This document shows, one piece after another, positions 10,130-21,148 of a DNA stretch of 64,000 nt. Positions within the stretch are counted from its first letter, which is position 1; every line of letters starts with the position of its first letter. Position numbers and translations under genes: made by a program. The notes below the pieces were generated by a model that searched no databases, was not told where the DNA came from, and saw only the letters and a list, made by a program, of their open reading frames with translations. Source of the DNA: Anisus vortex. Lineage: Eukaryota; Mollusca; Gastropoda; Planorbidae. The DNA is taken from the NCBI GenBank assembly GCA_949126835.1, contig CASBPS010000186.1, forward strand, positions 678,701 to 742,700, read 5' to 3'.

Positions 10130-10306
10130 CTTAAAATGTTTTTCCACTCTTGACAATTTTCTGAGTTCTGCTGCCAACTCAAAGGCAGTCAAAATTGGAT
10201 CTTTGCTGGACAAGGAAATGTAGGCCTCACTGGCAAGACCTTTGTAAGCGTTAAGTCTATACTTGGCCAGGCGAAGCTGGTCGAATTTCATCTTGTTCCT
10301 ACACTC
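10130..10306 (-). CDS. TRPC-like: TRPC-type channel exon: TRP_2 linker domain
   Basis: After TTTCTAG the exon reads ECRNKMKFDQLRLAKYRLNA, YKGLASEAYISLSSKDPILT and AFELAAELRKLSRVEKHFK. This is the hallmark of TRPC proteins (CxC...SRxNAYKGLASPAYLSLSSEDP.LTA.EL...L..L...E.EFK). The donor is AAG|GTAAGG. There are 59 codons, phase 0 at both ends. It joins the preceding ankyrin exon's CACQ to give the conserved Cys-rich CxC motif. This is the most diagnostic exon of the gene. Confidence 0.9.
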
Positions 10307-11500
10307 CTAGAAATGCAACATAAATCACTACCTGATTAATTTAGACAAAGTGTCAAATTTTGAGTTGTTTATTTAAAGCATTGGAAAGCCAAAATATTGG
10401 TAGAAGAGGTGATTTCTTAAGATCCATTGAAACTCTGTGACCTATTTAAAGCTATTTGTTTACCAAAGCTCTAAGATTTGATTGAACAAGTATTGGACTT
10501 TTGGCCATAAATAAACCAAAGTATGACTTTTAATTAGTAAATGACAAGCATTTTGCATTGGATCACGATTTGAAATCAGGAACCAAAGCAGACAAAAACA
10601 TTTAACCACAAAATTGAATAGACTAAATAGACAATCCTCTAAAAAAACAGGTCAGTCGGACATGGGGTTATTAATCTGGACAGTTAACTTAAAATTGATC
10701 GTAGGGCAGATGAAGCAGCGTTCACTATACTGAAGGATTGTGTGGAAATTATATTGACCAGCTGCCTTTACTTTTAACCAACTAATGTCAGGTACCCATC
10801 AGAACTGGGTAGACTCAGGGACACACTTCAATCCCGGGAACAAATCCTAGCCTTTACCACGACTTGGACCCAGAACCTTTGGTATGCCAGCCAGGCTCTA
10901 GCCTGCCACACAAATGCCTGAACCCTGCAAAAGGTTTGGAAAAAAGACCCTAAAATATTCTTTCTCGAATGAAGCTCTGTAGCTTTAACAAATGTGGATA
11001 AGACTGATTGATTCATAAACAACCATTTGAAAAGATACGCTAAAAAATAAATAATCAAAGAATAGCAGTTTTCAACCAGTCATTTTATTTGATAACAAAT
11101 ATGTTTTATTAAAATTGTTCTCTTATTTAGTTCTTTGAGCAGTTTGCAATACGCTTGTGTTGCCAGAACCATTCCCAGCATGTTATATGTTCCCTATCAG
11201 ATGTCAGACACTTGTCACAGAAGCAGGAAAACTCTCCAAACCAAGGGGTTGAATCACTGTGTTTACCATCTTTTGAAATCAAGACTTTCTCTATACACAG
11301 GAACCAATTACCTCCTAGGTTGTTTTACTTTAGCATTGCAACTTTCACACAGTTACTAAGATTTTGTTAAGTGATGCGACAAAAATGTATATATAGATTT
11401 TATCAGAAGAACTACTAACAAAGCCACATTACAAGAACACAGGGGGCTTGCTAAGACAATCTAGAGGAGTGAGAAAAAAAGAGAAACACTGAGAAAAATA
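10307..11500. other. TRPC intron with a degraded SINE-like patch
   Basis: Mostly AT-rich intron. About 10775-10905 resembles a reverse-oriented tRNA-derived SINE: it contains a GGGAACAAATCC-like box and a GACCCAGAACCTTTGGTATGCC stretch, as seen in degenerate tRNA-related repeats. That assignment is by pattern only. No exon was seen. Confidence 0.35.
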
Positions 11501-11635
11501 TTGGAGGACAACATTGTAGATTGGATGGGTGATACAAAAAGATGTGATAAAATAAATGAGAGGAATGGAAGAATATATCTTTATGTCATCTGTAGTGCCC
11601 CAGCAGTACATAAGACTAAGGAACATGTAGAATGT
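11501..11635 (+). pseudogene. degraded C-terminal tail of a non-LTR retrotransposon polyprotein
   Basis: In frame from 11501 the plus strand reads LEDNIVDWMG and, after a diverged stretch, ERNGRIYLYVICSAPAV. This resembles the W-x-DNI-x-xWTG ... RxxWRxLVxxSSAP tail found after RT in several non-LTR clades. The upstream frame has stops and no RT core is visible. It is an old remnant. Confidence 0.4.
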
Positions 11636-11728
11636 AGGTAGTTTATGTTACAGAAGCTAATTTTACACAGAATATTATTGCACCTTAATCTTAGCCATGT
11701 TGCTGTTTTATAAGAGTAAAATGGATAC

Positions 11729-11886
11729 CTGACAAGCACAGCTAAACTTGTGTGGTTTCATGATAGTTTCACCACGAAGAAGTAACAATTGAACAATTTC
11801 ATATTGATTCTTCTGTGAAGCAAGGATCAATGGAGTTATATCCGGAGAGAACTGGGAGTCTGGGAAGGCTGTTTTGTAGAAGCCAT
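11729..11886 (-). CDS. TRPC-like: TRPC-type channel exon: ankyrin repeat end and CxC motif
   Basis: After a T-rich tract and CAG, the exon starts with two bases that complete GAT (D) and reads GFYKTAFPDSQFSPDITPLI, LASQKNQYEIVQLLLLRGET and IMKPHKFSCACQ. It matches the TRPC motif SQFSPDITPLILAA...YEIVxxLLxxGxxIxxPHxxxCxC. The donor is CAG|GTATCC. There are 52 full codons, with phase matching both neighbours (14791 and 10306). Confidence 0.9.
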
Positions 11887-12604
11887 CTGAAAAAAAAAAA
11901 CCATACATTTTACTGTAGGGATGTTAATATGTTGTTGTTTTTTTTTAAATCAATCATCATTTGTAGAAATCTAATTTTAAACTGATTATAAGTTTTTGTC
12001 CTTCATACAATATCCAACTGATAAAAGAAAACATGTGTTTTTTTATAATACTTTTTTTAGATGCTGGACTGATAATTTTAAAAGATTGAAATGGAAATTA
12101 ATGTGATTCTCAAATTTGTTATTAATTGTTTAACAGACTGAAAAGAAAATATGAATTTAGCCTATAGCAAAGACTATAATAATTTTTCTTCACATTCACC
12201 GACAATAACTGGCTAATACATAATTTTCCATTAAATTAATCAAATTAAATCATTGCGATTAAATAAACCGGCAGTATACAATGCAAACTGGAATCGGGAA
12301 TTCCGAAAAGAAGTCATTTGAGTAGGCCTAATCGAATAGCAGAAATATTAAAGCAAGCGGTCCATCTTATTATAATAAAATGGTAATTATAGTATTAGCC
12401 TATACTGCCTAAAGACACTATAGTCAATAGGCCTACTGTCAATAGTCATATCATATATACATAAACAATATAGTCTAGATGGACTATAGTTTATACATCT
12501 ATTATAGTCTATATTATAGTAGATACAAATATTAATTATTAGCTAATATTAGGTTATTAGGCCTATACATACTATAGACCTAATGATAATGATATAAAAT
12601 ATGG
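11887..12604. other. TRPC intron, AT-rich with ATAGTCTA-type short palindromes
   Basis: Around 12405-12530 there are many short copies of TATAGTC/GACTATA in both orientations, giving a local palindromic low-complexity patch. AGGCCTA words are frequent. No coding or known element seen. Confidence 0.4.
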
Positions 12605-12652
12605 TTAGGGTTAGGGTTAGGGTTAGGGTTAGGGTTAGGGTTAGGGTTAGGG
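12605..12652 (+). repeat. interstitial telomeric repeat, (TTAGGG)8
   Basis: Eight perfect TTAGGG hexamers, the canonical telomere repeat of vertebrates and most lophotrochozoans. It lies in a TRPC intron. It is followed at once by a 27-bp sequence (12654-12680) that recurs at 13831-13857. Confidence 0.97.
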
Positions 12653-12653
12653 T

Positions 12654-12680
12654 TCGTGCTATTTCGCCCCTTTTCCCTTT
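12654..12680 (+). repeat. 27-bp dispersed repeat, copy 1
   Basis: TCGTGCTATTTCGCCCCTTT plus TCCCTTT, identical to 13831-13857. It directly follows the telomere tract here and precedes a foldback arm in the other copy. Confidence 0.9.
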
Positions 12681-13474
12681 AAATTTCAACTTTAAATTTA
12701 TATTATAACTTATAACATTAGTCATTAGCAATAGCAACCCAATAACTACCTGTTGTAATGAGCAATGCTCAGATAAACTTAAAGACAAAAACACTTTTCT
12801 TATCCATATATATTATATATCCATATAAAAGACATAAGTACTCTTTCTTCCCGAGTGGCATTCGGGAATAGAATGGGTTGCCTGAACAAACCAGGAAAAC
12901 CAGTAGGCCTAACTTAACATCATTTAAAAAATTAATATAGATGCAAGACTAGACTCACTCTAACTTCAATTCTAAGACTAGATCTAGTCTAGATCTAGCT
13001 AAGTCTAAGTGACTTTAAGTCTAAGTCTAAGTCTACGACTCGGCGTCACTCGGACCACGGATGAGCGCAGGACGCAATAATCTTTTTTAGGCGATATAAG
13101 AAGCGTCTGTAATACCTATATAGGCTAAGATAAGATAAGTAGCATTGTCACTTATTATTATTTTTGGGGCTATACTTTGGTTTAACTGCCTCACAGAGTT
13201 TTTCTAAGTGCCATATATCAATTTAAAGATCTTTTTGTTCTGAATACAACAATCTAGGTTTCATTGAGCGGTTCCATTTGTGTGATTTTTATTTAATGTT
13301 GAAAATTTGATAATTTTGCATGTTTTATTAAAAATTGTTACTTCCTTTGAGCTTTTTGTGTTAAATTTTGTTACGTCCCTTTGATTTGTTTATTTTTTCT
13401 TTTATCCCTATACTATAATATCAAACGCACACACTCCATGTACCACGCGCTTCTTGGACCAGATTTTTCCCCAC

Positions 13475-13656
13475 TATCGGTTAGTTTCTAAGCTTTCTAA
13501 GTATTTGTTAATGATTACTATCTGTTAGTTTCTAAGCTTTCTAAGTATTTGTTAATGATTACTATCTGTTAGTTTCTAAGCTTTCTAAGTATTTGTTAAT
13601 GATTACTATCGGTTAGTTTCTAAGCTTTCTAAGTATTTGTTAATGAGTAGTATCGG
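13475..13656. repeat. 44-bp minisatellite, 4 copies
   Basis: GTTAGTTTCTAAGCTTTCTA starts at 13480, 13524, 13568 and 13612, exact 44-bp period. Copies are nearly identical; the junction word alternates CTATCGG / CTATCTG. Confidence 0.95.
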
Positions 13657-13830
13657 CCAACCTGGCCATATCTTGGGACAGGAAGTAGTAATCTAGAAAA
13701 GCACATGGCACGCATGCGCAAAAAGAGACGAGGACACGATGTGGTCTCCACAAGTAACAATAGGATTTTGTTTCGTTTTGTGTTATTTCATATGATATAC
13801 GGTAAGAATAATTTTATTTTTGTATTCATT

Positions 13831-13857
13831 TCGTGCTATTTCGCCCCTTTTCCCTTT
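13831..13857 (+). repeat. 27-bp dispersed repeat, copy 2
   Basis: Identical to 12654-12680. Here it lies eight bases left of the left arm of the foldback repeat. Confidence 0.9.
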
Positions 13858-13865
13858 TTGGTATC

Positions 13866-14112
13866 GGTTCTAAGAAATTCCCACTGAAAATTTGAGTAGC
13901 GGAGCTATTGATAATTGTGTCTTAGGAAGCCGTCAGACATCGTGTTTTTCATGGCTGTGTGACGTCACAAACCTTTGGTAAACACAATGGAAATGAATTT
14001 TTTTTTAGATGAAAAAATTTTTTTTTCCATTTTTAATAGTCTGCCGCTCTTCCTAAGACAAGTATCAATAGATCCACGCGAAAAAATTTTCAGTTGGAAT
14101 TTTTTAGAACCC
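13866..14112. repeat. foldback (inverted-repeat) element, MITE-like
   Basis: The left arm 13866-13938 (GGTTCTAAGAAATTCC... CTTAGGAAGCCGTCAGAC) is the imperfect reverse complement of the right arm 14039-14112 (GTCTGCCGCTCTTCCTAAGA ... TTTTTTAGAACC). The loop of about 100 bp contains GTGACGTCAC and A/T runs. Sequence outside the right arm (to about 14175, CAGCTGAACCAAAGTATTAC) is also reverse-complementary to 13166-13190, so a longer composite element of about 1 kb is possible. No target duplication was established. Confidence 0.7.
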
Positions 14113-14175
14113 TACTTTTCGTGAGGCAGCTGAACCAAAGTATTACCATTTTTGGAAGCCATATATCACAGGAAG

Positions 14176-14790
14176 GTAACTTTAAATAAAAGCAATATAT
14201 TTACTTATATTTTACTTATTAATAATTGTACAGCGGCTCGTATGTTGTTCTTTTTGTGAATTCATGTAAAAATGTTTAATGCTTTTTTTTTAGAGAGAGC
14301 TCTACACAAATATTTCAATCGATTTATAACTAAATAATAATTTACAGACGCCTGTATGACTACTACAGGTGGCTATATTATTATAACTAATGTACCTTAA
14401 ATATGTATTTTGAGAGTAGATCTATTTCAATCATGACAAATAATGATGCAAATGATATTTAAATAATTACAAAACAGGCCAAATGGCAGAATATATTAAT
14501 TTACGCCTCCTACAGATCTATGTTAGCTAGGCCTAATACTTAGCAATGTAGGTCCTTTGTCTATATACAGGGCAGTGTCATGCATTGTTTGAGCACGTAT
14601 TTCAGGCTAAATTCAAATGTTTTGTGATTTAAAAAAATGCAAACGGAAATGCATATTATAAAGAATTTTCACCAAAACCTTATTTTTTTTTGTAGAAGTT
14701 GTTTAATTCTACAGAGATGACACAGATACAGTTCAAACAGAAATGTCTTGTTTTGCCACATTTCCAGGACATGCAAATTATCCTACCAAC
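14176..14790. other. TRPC intron, nothing recognised
   Basis: AT-rich intron between the ankyrin exons, without a repeat family or exon that I can support. Confidence 0.4.
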
Positions 14791-14947
14791 CTGTGTCTCC
14801 GAGCTTTCGTCTTTCTTTCCACATCTCCAGATATCTCCTATGTTTGAGTATAGTCTCGGCAATCTGTGTGTGTCCAGCACTGATGGCCTGGAGGACAGCC
14901 TCCTGTATGTGGTGTTGGTTAGACTTTTCCAGTAGAACCTCCACGAC
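14791..14947 (-). CDS. TRPC-like: TRPC-type channel exon: ankyrin repeat
   Basis: After CATCTGGCAG the exon reads VVEVLLEKSNQHHIQEAVLQ, AISAGHTQIAETILKHRRYL and EMWKERRKLGDT, then one base of a split codon. It matches the invertebrate TRPC pattern IQDAVLQAISxGHTxIAExILKHPRY...WKER...GDxDGFFKT. The donor is ACAG|GTTGGT. Phase agrees with the next exon at 11886. This is the most upstream exon in the window; the N-terminus and first ankyrin repeats are not found between here and the array. Confidence 0.88.
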
Positions 14948-15056
14948 CTGCCAGATGTAGTTAATTTGTTAGTTTTACTGCATCATTAAAGGTACAATAA
15001 AGGCTCCTCTGGAGAAAAAAAAACACATCTTCAACAATAAAATTAGAAATAGAAAC

Positions 15057-15152
<96 letters not shown>

Positions 15153-16957
15153 TATATATATCATTAAATAGACGAAACAAATAAGATGGAATGGCCACGT
15201 TCCCCATAAGGCCATGAACAGGCTTCCAGGCATAGCTTTAAGATATATAAAGTACCCTTTGGACAAAACTGATTGTAACCAGGTAAACTAGGTAGTTGTG
15301 GATTCGACTCGGTTACAAGTGTGGTGGAGGTTTCAACTCACACCCTTGGCTTCGTTGGTCTGGAGGTATCTTTTGAAGTCGGATGGCAGCCTCTACTGTA
15401 CTTTTTGCAAATTTATATTTGACACCTTTCCTTAGACGTGGCTTCGTAAACGTCTAAGTCTAACAAACAATGTCACGTTCTAACCAAACAGTAACCAACG
15501 CTGTTGTCTTATGATAGAAAACTGTATGACTTTATTCAATGGTAGCGGAAAGTGGCTAGCAATAATAATACAATGATGAAGGTAAACTATTAGCAGATGC
15601 AGGCAATTCATCAACAAAATGCAAAACTTCGTGACTAAACTGGCATATAAAATGGTGGATCAAACAATCCGGGTAGAACAATATTTACAATAGTTAGATC
15701 TGACTTCTAACTAAAATGAAAGAGTGTCTTCTTATGAGACTGGCGCTAGGACTGAATTTACAGCGAACAATTTCAACTTATATAGCGGGCATGAAGAGGG
15801 GGAGTGTAAACTATACCAATGGTTTGACACATGGTACTAAATTTTGAGATCAACAGGGGGATCTCCCTGGCCTTAGAAAGTCGCCCAATTATGGGCCATT
15901 TGCTGAAGGCCAGAGCTATGCATAAAAATGTCAATGTCCACCGTTGGCGATCAGAAAAAATGATATCAACTGGAATTACATTTCCTGAAACAGTGACAAG
16001 ATAAGGTAGGAAATATATGGTCACCCAGGAGGGTGGAAAAGGGGGGGGGGGCGAGAGGGCGCGATATTCACGAGACTATGTGACCCTTAATTGCAATCTG
16101 GACAATGGTCGTTAAATTCGTACGCCATTCAAAGTTGGAGGGAGATGATTCCTATCTTAACCAGGTAAGGGGGGATAACCACGTCGCGTGTGGAAAAGGT
16201 GACACGGGAAGGTGTGGGGGGGGGGAAGGGCGGTATAGTATTATTTTTCTTGGCCGGGAAACCCCGCTATGTGGGCCAACAATAATATAATAATATTTAC
16301 AAACAACGTTTATATTTCTAAACTTCTCTCTTTCTCTCTCTTACGCTTAATCAAAATAATGTACATATACTCCTAATCCGTTCTCGGTTGTGATGCTAAT
16401 ACATTCGTTATAATCATTGGCAGTTATAAAATTCGGCCTATGTGACGACCGATTCGTTTCCAATCGTCGCACTGATCATAGGCTGGGCATGGTGCTGGCC
16501 ACACATCCCCTCGTATGCCGTGGCCACATAAACTGGTGAACGCTGCTTCACCAGCCATAGGATCAGCTTTAAGATATGCACCAACTAAAAGAGTGATACT
16601 ACCACTAGACACATCGAGAAGAACAATAGAAAAAGAATTGAAGGCTTCCTTATACTCTACTGTAGTCTACAGAGAGCATCAACGACTATAAGAGAGAGAG
16701 AGAGAGAGAGAAAAAAAAGAAAGAGATCGGGAGGGAGGGTACAAGCCGCCAAGCCCTTTTATAAATCTACGAAGAGTCATATGAATGCATCCAGGAAATG
16801 TGGTACTATAGTCTATAGAAATGGTCGGCAACCTACGAAACACGTTCCAGACTTGGTACGCAGAGCGATTTTCAAAGCCACGCATAAGACCCTCCCCTTC
16901 CCAAAACGCAAGTCAATAGCGGTATTTTTTTCCGCAAAGAAATTGTGTGCACGCTAA
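14948..16957. other. TRPC upstream intron: (TA)n, purine tracts, unassigned repeats
   Basis: Contents include a long (TA)n run (15059-15161), an 8-bp inverted pair TTGTAACC/GGTTACAA bracketing 46 bp at 15273-15318, two G-rich runs (about 16039-16060 and 16215-16231) that could form G-quadruplexes, and a (GA)n tract (16691-16712). A less AT-rich stretch at 16430-16610 has no recognised family. No ankyrin exon was found. Confidence 0.4.
15059..15161. repeat. (TA)n microsatellite, about 100 bp
   Basis: Nearly pure TA dinucleotide with one AAA interruption near 15147-15149. Confidence 0.95.
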
Positions 16958-17025
16958 ATCATATCATATCATATATCATATCATATCATATCATATCATA
17001 TCATATATCATATCATATCATATCA
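16958..17025. repeat. (ATATC)n tract at the left edge of the array
   Basis: About 13 units of a CATAT pentamer with some ATAT variants, ending directly in the first array unit. The same pentamer appears in short form at several unit junctions (about 34960, 42637, 60874), so it belongs to the terminus or target of the array units. Confidence 0.9.
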
Positions 17026-17806
17026 TATATATAAATCTCAAAAGGAATATGTATGTGGCTGGCTGGCTGGGTATGTACATACCGCATAATCTTTTTAAAT
17101 ACTGGACATAAAAACGTGAAATTTGCTACAAATATTCTTTGCGTTACGGCGGTGAACACTGTCAAGGTTTTATAAAAATTAAAATGACCGCAGTGGTCAG
17201 TTTGGTCAAAAAACGCGAATAAAACGACATATTTTGGGTTCATGTTAAAATTGCCGTTCCATTTTTTTATAGTTTTTCGATCGATCGCGCTAAAAAAATA
17301 AAAAAAAGGATGGTGTTGAGATTTTTTTCAGGATGACGTCATCAAAGTTTGCGCAGAGATAGCTAGCCGGCTTTTCGTTATGACGTCATCAAATTTTGCG
17401 TATTCATTTAAAATTAACTTTGCTTCAACCTTTGCTAATGTACTTTATGAATGAATAGAACGAAATATATTCACGTTTTAATTTGCGTCGTAATTTATAG
17501 CGGGATATTTTTAAAATTGTTATAATGGGTAATGATTAATGGTTTTAATGGGTATCTTACGTTGTATCTGGCAAATACAAAATTCCTTCACGTTTTTATT
17601 CGTGTTGTATATGTCCACAGAATAGGTATAAAACAGAATGCGCAATCGCATTTTATTTCTGTTTTGGGCAGTAATACCGACGCCATACTAAGCTTATTTA
17701 AACGCAGCGGTCCTGGTTACACTCTATATTTATGCTTATTTAGCCTACAACGTCCTTTTCTTCAAATCTACAAGTTCGAACACCCAAAGCTAATATTTCA
17801 GGCAAA

Positions 17807-17953
17807 ATGTGCATAAACGGTTGTGTAATAAACTACAACAATGATGCGAAAACGACTGATTATCGTAAAAAAGAGCATGTCAAACTGCATGGCTTTCCTG
17901 ACTCCATAAAGGATAAACAACAGCATAAACAACCTCATATTAACTCATTATGA
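17807..17953 (+). CDS. 48-codon micro-ORF with THAP-like start, copy in unit 1
   Basis: The frame begins MCINGCV and contains RKKEHVKLHGFPDS before a TGA. The Cys-x3-Cys near the N-terminus and the LHGFP motif resemble the first half of a THAP C2CH zinc finger (C-x2-4-C ... F-x-FP). The Trp and the distal C-x2-H pair of that domain are absent, so a folded zinc finger is unlikely from this frame alone. It may be a remnant of a transposase or host gene captured by the repeat. The same frame is intact in units 4, 13 and 19. Confidence 0.35.
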   Translation: MCINGCVINYNNDAKTTDYRKKEHVKLHGFPDSIKDKQQHKQPHINSL

Positions 17954-18667
17954 ATTATATGCCTATTTCCCTTCATAATTTTAAAAGTTTATTTTGGTTT
18001 AAAAAGTATATATATTTATGTACCGGTAGCCGCAGGAATTTAGTTACCGGTACCGAGCTACGTCTAAGCCATTTTTTTTTCAAATCAATACCGGGCAATA
18101 AAAATATTTATACATCATATTGGCCTAATCATATAATGTTCAAAACAAAATGGGTAATTAAGTCAAATTTATATAAAAGTAAGCCTATAATGAAAGATAA
18201 TGTAGGCCCTATATATATTGTATATATTTATGGCAGACGTAGATATCATTTCTCATTTTACTATAGTAGCGTCTCTAGCGACCGCTGCATTGCGAAAAAT
18301 GATAACTTTTAGTGACTGCGTATATAGGGATTGTGCATTCTGTTCTATACCTATTCTGTGTATACGTCTTATAAACTTTGTAGCGGGAAATTTTTCAATT
18401 GCCAGGCAATGTTTCAATTGCCGAGCTCAACGTTTTAAAGTTTTAATTTGTATCGTATACGTCTTATAAACTATGTAGCGGGAAATTTTTATATTGCCGG
18501 GCAATGTTTAAATTTGCCGGACCAACTTTTTAAAGTTTTAATTCATGTCGTATACGTTGTATAAACTATGATTCATATCGGTTTCAGTTGTTATTGTTTT
18601 TCCTGTTGAATTTAAAATTTAATTCTAAGTTTGCTTCCAAAGCAACAAGAAATAAATAGCAAAAAAC

Positions 18668-18702
<35 letters not shown>

Positions 18703-19041
18703 CTACGACTAATGTTGTAGCAATAAAATATATCAAACAATAATTTTCGAATTAACAGTACTTTTTAAAAGACATGTGAGTTCTGTTTTACAGAAAGAGT
18801 TTAATTACCCAATAAACTCACAAAATTCGACCATAGTGGTCATACTTTGAGCAAGAAATAAAAAAAAAATATTATTATTTGTTTTTCCTTTTCAGTTGTA
18901 TATTGAATTGGTGTATAATAAAGTGTGCAAAACAAAAAAAAATTTAAAAAATACTGACCACAAAAAAAAACATACTACTTTATGTATGTTGCAAAAACAA
19001 AACTAAAAAACTATAATGTGTCAAGCATATTCTAAAAAAAA

Positions 19042-19061
19042 GCCCGTTCGAAGAATCGGGC
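19042..19061 (+). other. 3' subterminal hairpin, type A form
   Basis: GCCCGTTCGAAGAATCGGGC forms a 5-bp GC stem (GCCCG/CGGGC) 13 bases before the unit end. The same hairpin closes units 6, 6b, 12, 13 and 14. Confidence 0.75.
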
Positions 19062-19983
19062 ACATATCGGCTTGTATATATATAAATCTCAAAAGGAATA
19101 TGTATGTATGTGGCTGGCTGGCTGGCTGGCTGGGTATGTACATACCGCATAATCTTTTTAAATACTGGACATAAAAACGTGAAATTTGCTACAAATATTC
19201 TTTGCGTTACGGCGGTGAACACTGTCAAGGTTTAAAAAAAATTAAAATGACCGCAGTGGTCAGTTTGGTCAAAAAACGCGAATAAAACGACATATTTTGG
19301 GTTCATGTTGAATTTGCCGTTCCAACTTTTTATAGTTTTTCGTCACAAAGTTAGAAAAAAAAAGGATGCGCTGAGATTATTTTTATGACGTCATCAATCT
19401 TTTTGCATGGATTTTATAGCAATGAAGGGACATTTTTCATTCATGTTTAAATTGACGTCATCAAACTATGTGCATGGATTTTATTATCTCAACTCAATGA
19501 CGGGAACAAATTTTCTTCATGTTTAAATTGTCTACGTGCCGTAAACAACATAAATTCTTTACACTACCAATACTGTAGTTGATTTTCTTAATCTATCACT
19601 ACTTTAATACTTTACACTGTGAATACATGACTTAAAGCTAATTAATAATTTAAAACTTTACAAACATAGGACAAAGCAAATAGATATAGTATTTTTTTTT
19701 CTGTTTCGGGAAGTAATACCGACGGCTTATTAAGCATATTTAAACGCAGTGGTCCTGGTTACACTCTATATTTAAGCTTATAATTATATGGCGTCATCAA
19801 ATTTTGCGTATTTATGCGTTTAAGAAGGGAACAAAATTTTGTTTTAATTTGCGTCGTAATTTGTAGAATGCAATATTTAAATGGTTTAAGTTACCGGAAA
19901 AGACTATTGCTTATAACTCCATGGGTTATTTTATACAGTTCCGAGAACTGGGCACCTTTAGGCTTATCGCCTTGGTAACGGCC

Positions 19984-20576
19984 ATTGTTTAAATTACCGG
20001 GCAATGTTTAAATTACCGGGCAATGTTTATAATACCGGGCAATGTTTAAATTACCGGGCAATGTTTATAATACCGGGCAGTGTTTAAATTACCGGGCAAT
20101 GTTTAAATTACCGGGCAATGTTTATAATACCGGGCAATGTTTAAATTACCGGGCAATGTTTAAATTACCGGCAATGTTTAAATTACCGGGCAATGCTTAA
20201 TTACCGGGCAATGTTTAAATTACCGGGCAATGTTTAAATTACCGGGAAATGTTTAATTACCGGGCAATGTTTAAATTACCGGGCAATGTTTATAATACCG
20301 GGCAATGTTTAAATTACCGGGCAATGTTTATAATACCGGGCAATGTTTAAATTACCGGGCAATGTTTAAATTACCGGGCAATGTTTAAATTACCGGGCAA
20401 TGTTTAATTACCGGGCAATGTTTAAATTACCGGGCAATGTTTATAATACCGGGCAATGTTTAAATTACCGGGCAATGTTTAAATTACCGGGCAATGTTTA
20501 AATTACCGGGCAATGTTTATATTACCGGGCAATGTTTAATTTGCCGGGCAATGTTCAAATTGCCGGAACTAACTTT
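19984..20576 (+). repeat. 19-bp minisatellite in unit 2, about 31 copies
   Basis: Two alternating variants, CCGGGCAATGTTTAAATTA and CCGGGCAATGTTTATAATA, with a few 17-18-bp versions. There are no spacers, so it is not a CRISPR array. Confidence 0.95.
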
Positions 20577-21044
20577 TTAAAGTTTTAATTCGTGTCGTAT
20601 ACGTTTTATAAACATTATTTCATATGGGTTTCATTTGTTATTTTTTTACATGTTGAATAGAAAATTTAATTCTAAGTTTGCTTCCAAAGCAACAATAAAT
20701 AAATAAATAGCAAATAAACAAAAACAACACAACATAGGTCTGCGACTTAATGTTTGTCGTAAAAAAAATATATCAAACAATCATTAAAAAAAATAAAAGT
20801 ACTGTCGAATGTTCTTAATCAATGAATAGAACAAAATATATTCATGTTTTAATTTGCGTCGTAATTTATAGCGGTCAATTTTGTAATTGTTATAATGGGT
20901 GATGAGTAATGATTTTAACGGGTAATTCATGTTGTAGCGGGCAAATAAAAAATTACCTCACTTTTAAATTCGTGTCGTAGGTCATGCGGGCAATCTCATT
21001 ATAACTGCCTGAGTAGTTAGAGTGTATGTAAACATAACTTTTAG

Positions 21045-21061
21045 CCGGTTCGGAGGACCGG
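21045..21061 (+). other. 3' subterminal hairpin, type B form
   Basis: CCGGTTCGGAGGACCGG folds into a 7-bp stem (one G-T pair) with a GGA loop, 15 bases before the unit end. It is repeated at the ends of units 2, 3, 5, 7-10 and 15-18. The sequence differs from the A hairpin but its position and GGGCACATAACGGCTTG sequel are the same. Confidence 0.75.
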
Positions 21062-21076
21062 GCACATAACGGCTTG

Positions 21077-21117
21077 TCATATATATATATAAATCTCAAA
21101 AGGAATATGTATGTATG

Positions 21118-21148
<31 letters not shown>

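Larger units (their letters stand above)
17026..19074 (+). repeat. array unit 1, type A, full length
   Basis: Order: head with GGCT repeats; two TGACGTCA palindromes; TAGCGGG-type degenerate subrepeats; THAP-like micro-ORF (17807-17953); ACCGGTAGCC/GGTACCG patch; poly(A) run at about 18670; 3' hairpin at 19042-19061. Best reference copy of type A. Confidence 0.9.
19075..21076 (+). repeat. array unit 2, type B
   Basis: It has the shared head, then the B body (GATGCGCTGAGATT, two GACGTCATCAA sites, CCATGGGTTATTTTAT), the longest 19-bp minisatellite of the array, then TAGCGGGCAA subrepeats and the B-type 3' hairpin (21045-21061). Confidence 0.9.

Noticed and set aside
15273..15318. TTGTAACC ... 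GGTTACAA pair as termini of a tiny transposon
   Set aside because: An 8-bp inverted pair over 46 bp is expected by chance in this amount of sequence, and no target duplication was seen.
16039..16231. G-rich runs as regulatory G-quadruplexes
   Set aside because: The runs exist, but nothing in the context ties them to a promoter or gene start.
17532..17816. Plus-strand 94-codon frame in type A and A/B units (MINGFNGYLTLYL...) and the 116-146-codon frames further on
   Set aside because: Composition is that of AT-rich repeat DNA. Ends differ between copies and no family is recognisable. These are shadows of the repeat sequence.
19984..20576. CRISPR-like array
   Set aside because: The 19-bp units are contiguous with no unique spacers, and the setting is a eukaryotic genome. 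It is a minisatellite.
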